NCBI RefSeq assembly: GCF_041053105.1
Contig: NZ_CP163444.1
Location: forward strand, 2,666,001-2,730,000
Length of the DNA stretch: 64,000 bases
Direction of reading: 5' to 3'
Origin: Streptomyces sp. R44
GTDB lineage: Bacteria > Actinomycetota > Actinomycetes > Streptomycetales > Streptomycetaceae
The notes below the pieces were generated by a model. The model saw only the letters and a list, made by a program, of their open reading frames with translations. It had not been told where the DNA came from and did not search any database. Both the position numbers and the translations under genes were made by a program. Shown here one piece after another: positions 59,590 to 64,000 of this stretch. How positions within the stretch are numbered: position 1 is the stretch's first letter; every line of letters begins with the position of its first letter.

Positions 59590-62117
59590 TGGGACACCAC
59601 CGCCTTGCCGTCGGCGCCTGTCGCGCCCCTCGTGTACTGAGGGTGGATCAGGCCCACGCAGCTGTACGGGAGTTCGTCGACCTCCTCGACCGGTACGCCA
59701 CGCTGTTCCGCCAGCAGTCGGACGTGCGCGAGGTCGGCGTCCGCGCCCCGCTTGGCGAGGATCTTCCAGGGGACGCGGCGCAGCAGCACGCGCGTGGTCT
59801 CGCCCACGCCCGGCTTGACCAGGTTGACGTCGTGGATGCCGTACTCCTCGCTGATCCGCTCGACGGCCGCCCAGCCCTCCCAGCTGGGGGTGCGGTCGGC
59901 GGCCAGGAGCTCCTTGACGTCCGTGTCGACGGTCGCGGCGACCTCGTCGAAGCGGGCGGCGACGGCGTCCAGGAAGGCCTCGGAGACGTCCGCCTCCGCC
60001 AGTTCGCGGTAGAACTTCGCGCCGTGGAAGTCGTTCGGTCCGACGAGGTCGGAGCGGAGGACCGTACGCGATATCAGGCCGGAGACAGTGGAGTTGAGGC
60101 AGGCGGAGGGGATGAGGAAGTCCTCGCGGGTGCCGTAGGTGCGGACGCAGGAGCCGGGGTCGGCGAGGACCGCGATCTCCGGGTCGAAGCCCTCGAACTC
60201 CTTGAGCGCTTCCGCGAGTTCGCGGGTGATGGCGCCCTTCCCCGTCCAGCCGTCGACGAACACGACGTCGGCCGGGTCGTGGTGGGCGGCCAGCCAGCGC
60301 AGCGCGTTGGCGTCGATGCCCCGGCCGCGCACGATGGAGACGGCGTAGTGCGGGAGGTCGAGGCCGTGGCGGGCCTTCGCCCAGCGGCGCATGAGGACGC
60401 CGACGGGGGTGCCGGCCCGGGCCAGGGAGACCAGGACCGGTCGCGCGGACCGCTCGGCGAGGACGGTCTCGGTGACCGTGCCGACCGCGCGGGCGATGCG
60501 GGCGGCGGAGCTCTCCAGGGCCGTGTGGAAGAGCTCCTGGTAGCGCTCGCTGGGCTGGTACTCGACGGGGAGCGACTCGGCGTAGTGGGCGCCGCCGCTC
60601 TGGATGGCCTCCTCGCGCTCCTCGGTGGGGGCCTCGAGTTCGACGTCCGAGAGGTCCTGGAGCAGCCAGCCGACCTCTTCGGGGGCGTACGAGGAGAAGG
60701 CGGGGCCGCGGAGGGGCTCGGGCAGCATGGAGCTCCTTTCGGGAGCTTCGGTGGCGGAGACCGTGGGTGTGTAGGACGGGATCACCGCGAGCACGACGCG
60801 CGGGATGTGCGCGGCGAGCTGCGCGAGCAGGCCGTCCGGGGCGTGCAGGGCCGGGGTGTCGGCGGCGGAGTCCACGACGAGGACGACGGCGTCGAAGCCG
60901 GCGCCCGCGACGTTGTAGGCGTAGCGCTCGCCGGGTCCGTCGGCGGGGTCGTCGTGGGCCGGGAAGACGAGCCGGGTGCGTATCGCGTAGCCGGGGTCGT
61001 CGACGGCGAGGACGGGCGAGCGCGTGGTGGTGGAGTAGCGCACGTCGTGGCCCGCGTCCTCCAGGGCGGTGCCGAGGCGCAGCGGCGCGTACATCAGCTC
61101 CTCGAAGCCGAGGACGAGCACGCGGGGCCGGTTCGGGGGGCCTGCGGGCGGCTGTGCGGGGGATTCCGGGGCCCCTGGGGCCTTCGGGGCCTGCAGGGCG
61201 TCCTGAAGATCCAGCGCCTCCGAGCCCTCGTGGCCCCCTCCCGGCGCGTGGTGCAGCGCCTTCGTGATCGCCTGCGCCATCGTGGGAAGCGCCGTCTCCA
61301 GGCGCTCCCGGTGGTCGGTCGTGAAGCCGTGCCGCCCGCCGTCCGGCAGGTCGCCGGGCCAGCCGAGTTCCACCCGTACGGGCGTCTCGCGCGGGAGGGG
61401 TACGGGGGTGGAGGCCGTCACCGTGTGCTCCGCCACCAGCGCCTGGCCCTTCTCCAGGACCCCGTCCGGGAGGCGGACCGTGCCCGTGGCGCCGGCCATC
61501 AGGTCGACGCGGGCGCCGATCTCCGTCGCGAAGGCGTCCAGGCGGCCGAGGTCGGCGGCGGAGCGCATGTCGACGAGGGCCACCACGACGTACCGCTCGC
61601 GCGGGTAGCGCTCGTGCAGGGCGCGGATGGTGTTGAGGACGGTGTTGCCGGTGGAGAACTCGTCGTCGACGAGGACGAGGGGTCCGTCGCCGGCGAGGAG
61701 TTTCGGGTCCTCCGGCAGCAGGAGGTGCGAGGTGGCGTGGGAGTGGGACTCCTCGAAGCCGCCCGCGCGGGCGACGCCGGCCACCGGGCGGCGGGTGGAG
61801 TGGAGGTACGGGGCGAGGCCGAGGCCGTCGGCGACGGCGTGCCCGAGGGCGGTGGCGGTCTCCGCGTAGCCGAGGACGACGGACCGGGCGGCCTCCTCGT
61901 CGCCGAGGAGCTCGCGGACGCGCCGGCCGAGGGCGAGGCCGGAGCCGTACACGACGGAGGGGCGCTGCGGCACGTGCTTGCCGAGCACGCTGGAGACCAG
62001 CAGGTGCGCGCGCTTGGGGTTGCGACGCAGTGCGAGGCCCAACAGGTCGGGCAGCTCCTCGTCGCCGATCAGTTCGACGCCCAGTCGCTCCGCGACCCAC
62101 GTTCCGGTCCACACCAC
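59586..62117 (-). CDS. Phosphoribosyltransferase-TRSP-StiP/PELOTA fusion protein of the Ter module
   Basis: 843 residues from a GTG at 62117. Residues ~1-230 are a PRTase with the PRPP-binding loop LVLVDDEFSTGNTV. About 325-460 is a TRSP domain (RPRVLVLGFEELMYAPLRLG, YSTTTRSPVL). From residue 464 (Met at 60728) begins a StiP-like domain (RGPAFSSYAPEEVGWLLQDLSD, VSLARAGTPVGVLMRRWA, VDGWTGKGAI), ending in a PELOTA RNA-binding segment (WKILAKRGADADLAHVRLLAEQRGVPVEEVD). A strong AAAGGAG stands five bases before the internal ATG at 60728, so StiP may also be made separately, or two genes were joined. It is probably part of a ribosyl or nucleoside metabolite pathway in stress response. Confidence 0.85.
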   Translation of the reverse strand: MVWTGTWVAERLGVELIGDEELPDLLGLALRRNPKRAHLLVSSVLGKHVPQRPSVVYGSGLALGRRVRELLGDEEAARSVVLGYAETATALGHAVADGLGLAPYLHSTRRPVAGVARAGGFEESHSHATSHLLLPEDPKLLAGDGPLVLVDDEFSTGNTVLNTIRALHERYPRERYVVVALVDMRSAADLGRLDAFATEIGARVDLMAGATGTVRLPDGVLEKGQALVAEHTVTASTPVPLPRETPVRVELGWPGDLPDGGRHGFTTDHRERLETALPTMAQAITKALHHAPGGGHEGSEALDLQDALQAPKAPGAPESPAQPPAGPPNRPRVLVLGFEELMYAPLRLGTALEDAGHDVRYSTTTRSPVLAVDDPGYAIRTRLVFPAHDDPADGPGERYAYNVAGAGFDAVVLVVDSAADTPALHAPDGLLAQLAAHIPRVVLAVIPSYTPTVSATEAPERSSMLPEPLRGPAFSSYAPEEVGWLLQDLSDVELEAPTEEREEAIQSGGAHYAESLPVEYQPSERYQELFHTALESSAARIARAVGTVTETVLAERSARPVLVSLARAGTPVGVLMRRWAKARHGLDLPHYAVSIVRGRGIDANALRWLAAHHDPADVVFVDGWTGKGAITRELAEALKEFEGFDPEIAVLADPGSCVRTYGTREDFLIPSACLNSTVSGLISRTVLRSDLVGPNDFHGAKFYRELAEADVSEAFLDAVAARFDEVAATVDTDVKELLAADRTPSWEGWAAVERISEEYGIHDVNLVKPGVGETTRVLLRRVPWKILAKRGADADLAHVRLLAEQRGVPVEEVDELPYSCVGLIHPQYTRGATGADGKAVVSQ

Positions 62118-62135
62118 GTCGTCGACGTCCCTTCG

Positions 62136-63461
62136 TCAGCTGCCGGCCAGGCCGGCGGTGAGCAGATCCACGAAGCCGACGTCCTCCTTGGCCACGCCGA
62201 AGAGCTCGGCGCGCAGGAGGGTGCGCTCGGCCCACGCGCGATGCGGCTTCACTTCGTTCATCTTGTTCGTATAGGCGGAGCGGAGCACTCCGCCGCCGTC
62301 CCGCTCGGGCCGCAGGATGTCCTGGGCGTCGCTCCACTCCTCGTGGCTGACGACGGAGAGGGCGTGCACCGGCACCACGTGGGTGGGGTGGATGCAGGTC
62401 TTGCCGAGCAGGCCGTTGGCCCGGTCGAGTTCGATCTCGCGGAGCAGGCCGTCGAGGTCGTGCTCGATGAGGGCGGTGCGCAGGTCCTCGGCGCGGCCCT
62501 CCAGGAAGGGGCTGCGGCGCAGCTGTGGCTTGAACATGCGCTCGCCGGGCCTGAAGTACTCCCAGACGGGTCCGGTGACGGTGAAGCCGGTGCCGTCGGA
62601 GCGGCCCAGGACGTTGACGACGTCGGCGATGACGTTCGCGACGATCTTGATGTCGTAGGCGGTCATGTCGGGCGAGCGGCGCAGCCCGTAGGCGGAGCAG
62701 AAGTCGGTGACGCCGAGGCGGAGGGCGAGGACGCGGTCGCGGTACTTGTCGGTGATCGAGGCGATCCCGGCGAGGGTCTCGGCCCGGGTCTCCAGGTGGA
62801 GGAGCTCGGGGGACTCGAGGACGGGCATGGCGAAGAGGCGCCTGCCGCTCGTCCGCTCGGCCTGGGTGAGTGCTTCGAGGAAGGCGTGGCCGCGGGTCTC
62901 GGTGAACTTGGGCAGTACGAATCCGGACAGCAGGCGCACCGAGTCGCCGAGGCGGTCGACGAGGTCCGTGATCTGGCGCGGTTCGCGGACCCGGATGAAG
63001 AGCAGGGGCAGTTCCGTGGCGGTGTCGGCGTCCGTCACGGTCCCTGCGGAGGGGCGCGTCCCGGCGGCGGGGTCGGCGGAGGAGCGCGTCCCGGCGGCGA
63101 GGTCGGCGGAGGGTCGCGTCCCCGCGGCGGGGTCGGCCGTGTGTCGCGTCCCCGCGGTGCGGTCCGCGTCCGTCGCGGACCCCGCGGCGAGGTCGGCGAA
63201 GTGTCGGACGAGGTTGGCCTCGCCCGCCTCGACCTCGGCGTCGCTGATGGAGTCCTCCAGGCAGAGGACCATGGAGACCACTCCGCGGCCGGCCTGTTTG
63301 CGTACGGCGTCGGCGAGCCGGGGCCGGGTGGCCGGGCTGTAGAGCGTGGCGCCCAGGGCCACGGCGAGCGTGCGGGCGGGCGAGTCGGCGGTGAACTCGG
63401 CCGGCTCGCGGTGGAACAGCCCGGTCCGCACCGCGGACGGGATGTGCCCGAAATGACGCAT
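62136..63461 (-). CDS. CitE/HpcH-like lyase of the Ter module with a 10-residue repeat insert
   Basis: 441 residues from an ATG at 63461. The TIM-barrel CitE-like family is shown by VVSMVLCLEDSISDAEVEAGEANL, LLFIRVREPRQITDLV, GFVLPKFTETRGHAFLEAL and KTCIHPTHVVPVHALSVVSHEEW. Between helix and strand (residues ~85-140) there is a variable insert of about five 10-residue units (ADPAAGTRPS type). Ter-linked CitE proteins are predicted to build or cleave a C-C bond in the same metabolite pathway. It starts 19 bp upstream of the PRTase gene and is divergent from TerD. Confidence 0.87.
   Translation of the reverse strand: MRHFGHIPSAVRTGLFHREPAEFTADSPARTLAVALGATLYSPATRPRLADAVRKQAGRGVVSMVLCLEDSISDAEVEAGEANLVRHFADLAAGSATDADRTAGTRHTADPAAGTRPSADLAAGTRSSADPAAGTRPSAGTVTDADTATELPLLFIRVREPRQITDLVDRLGDSVRLLSGFVLPKFTETRGHAFLEALTQAERTSGRRLFAMPVLESPELLHLETRAETLAGIASITDKYRDRVLALRLGVTDFCSAYGLRRSPDMTAYDIKIVANVIADVVNVLGRSDGTGFTVTGPVWEYFRPGERMFKPQLRRSPFLEGRAEDLRTALIEHDLDGLLREIELDRANGLLGKTCIHPTHVVPVHALSVVSHEEWSDAQDILRPERDGGGVLRSAYTNKMNEVKPHRAWAERTLLRAELFGVAKEDVGFVDLLTAGLAGS
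63041..63210 (-). repeat. 30-bp in-frame tandem repeat in the CitE-like gene
   Basis: Units like CCGGCGGCGGGGTCGGCGGA plus ten bases recur about five times with substitutions, giving (A/R)(D/G)(P/L)AAGTR(P/S)(S/T) repeats. Length variation between strains is likely. Confidence 0.85.
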
Positions 63462-63647
63462 GTAAGTCCCCCGTCTGCCTCTCCGGGCCCTGATGACACG
63501 TGGCCGGTAATAGTACGTAGGTACGGGTGTCCTTAGTTCCCTCCCCGCATGAAATTCAGGTAACTCGTCAGCATCCGTCACCCCCTCCAGGTATCCGTGG
63601 CGCCCCCGCGTTGTCCGGGGGTCGGGCGGGAGGGCAGGATTGCGGTC

Positions 63648-64000
63648 ATGACGCACGCGATGCTGAAGGGCTCCAACGTCCCTCTCGACACCGCGGCCGT
63701 ACGGGCCGTGCTCTGCTGGACCCCGGGCCCCGGGGTCCCCGACGTGGACGCCTCCGCCCTGCTCCTGGGGCCGTCCGGGCGCGTGCGGTCCGACGAGGAC
63801 TTCGTCTTCTACAACCAGCCGCGCCACCCCTCGGGCCTGGTGCGGCGGCTGCCGAAGAAGCGGGTCGGCGACGGTCTGACGGACACCGTGGAGGCCGATC
63901 TGGCCGGGCTCGACGTCTCGGTCGACCGGGTGGTGATCGCGGCCTCCTCCGACGGCGGCACCTTCCGGTCCGTCTCCGACCTGCGGATCCTGCTGTACGA
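63648..64000 (+). CDS. terD: TerD-family stress protein, cut by the right edge
   Basis: At least 117 residues from an ATG at 63648 with GGGAGGGCAGGA upstream; an ATG four codons later is possible. MLKGSNVPLD opens the TerD fold. WTPGPGVPDVDASALLLGPSGRVRSDEDFVFYNQ contains the acidic Ca2+-binding loops, and VVIAASSDGGTFRSVSDLRILLYD continues strand pairs. TerD proteins bind calcium and act in membrane-linked tellurite and stress responses. It is divergent from the CitE-PRTase-HAD operon, the canonical Ter arrangement. Confidence 0.93.
   Translation, partial: MTHAMLKGSNVPLDTAAVRAVLCWTPGPGVPDVDASALLLGPSGRVRSDEDFVFYNQPRHPSGLVRRLPKKRVGDGLTDTVEADLAGLDVSVDRVVIAASSDGGTFRSVSDLRILLY

Noticed and set aside
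59496..63536. A 1346-codon open frame on the plus strand opposite the Ter operon.
   Set aside because: It mirrors the codon pattern of the minus-strand genes, has no family motifs, and begins in a repeat. High-GC antisense frames like this are common.

Overview
The window is high-GC actinomycete DNA and is almost certainly a Streptomyces chromosome. GC-rich third codon positions, ATGA/GTGA translational coupling, GTG and TTG starts, and many recognisable streptomycete families (SCO2322-like, SCO3933-like, DUF2330, DUF2277, DUF4231, DUF6578) all support this. Two stretches (about 35.2-39.0 kb and 45.0-47.0 kb) are clearly AT-richer and lie inside integrated elements.

Left chromosomal part (1-29 kb). 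A Ser/Thr kinase cut by the left edge is followed by a cobalamin-riboswitch operon: an exported alpha/alpha-toroid protein, an SCO2322-family protein, EcfT, a fused double EcfA ATPase and EcfS. This looks like a complete B12/corrinoid importer with its own surface protein. Next come a small secreted lysozyme-fold protein, a nitronate monooxygenase, and a divergent steroid thiolase/CYP125 pair around a KstR-like operator. Housekeeping genes follow: DUF2330, O-methyltransferase, serpin, ABM monooxygenase, GNAT, MFS-MarR fusion, peptidoglycan-binding protein, HAD, secreted HNH nuclease, DoxX behind an iron box, DedA and DUF2277. Then an internally deleted IS110 transposase, a GntR regulator, an MBL hydrolase, a lamin-tail protein and a DUF4231 membrane protein.

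Middle part (about 29-56.1 kb). This is an accretion of actinomycete integrative and conjugative elements (AICEs) at the 3' end of a tRNA-Val(UAC) gene (56026-56100, minus strand). Copies of the tRNA 3' end plus its terminator lie at 30.83, 40.00 and 56.02 kb. The element at 40.0-56.07 kb (element A) is nearly complete: cold-shock protein, GntR regulators, small AICE genes, defence cargo, KorSA-like repressor with operators, SCO3933-like protein, FtsK/Tra translocase, Spd proteins, RepSA-like initiator, Xis and Int. Its integrase has Cys where the catalytic Tyr should be. The element at 30.83-40.05 kb (element B) is a decayed relative that has lost replication and transfer genes. A third relic left of 30.83 kb keeps only an integrase end and a duplicated 212-residue gene.

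Elements A and B carry unrelated, defence-like cargo in the same slot, between a hairpin terminator after a conserved ~93-115 residue protein and a ~258 bp non-coding direct repeat. In A the cargo is an AspBHI-type modification-dependent endonuclease and a GHKL-ATPase/nuclease-like protein. In B it is a Sll1717-type P-loop ATPase, a small membrane protein and a TIR-domain protein, followed by a 65-bp-arm hairpin.

Right chromosomal part (56.1-64 kb). A DUF4097 lipoprotein, a coiled-coil protein and an FmdB-type zinc ribbon precede a Ter-type stress module: HAD phosphatase, PRTase-TRSP-StiP/PELOTA fusion and CitE-like lyase on the minus strand, divergent from a TerD gene cut by the right edge.
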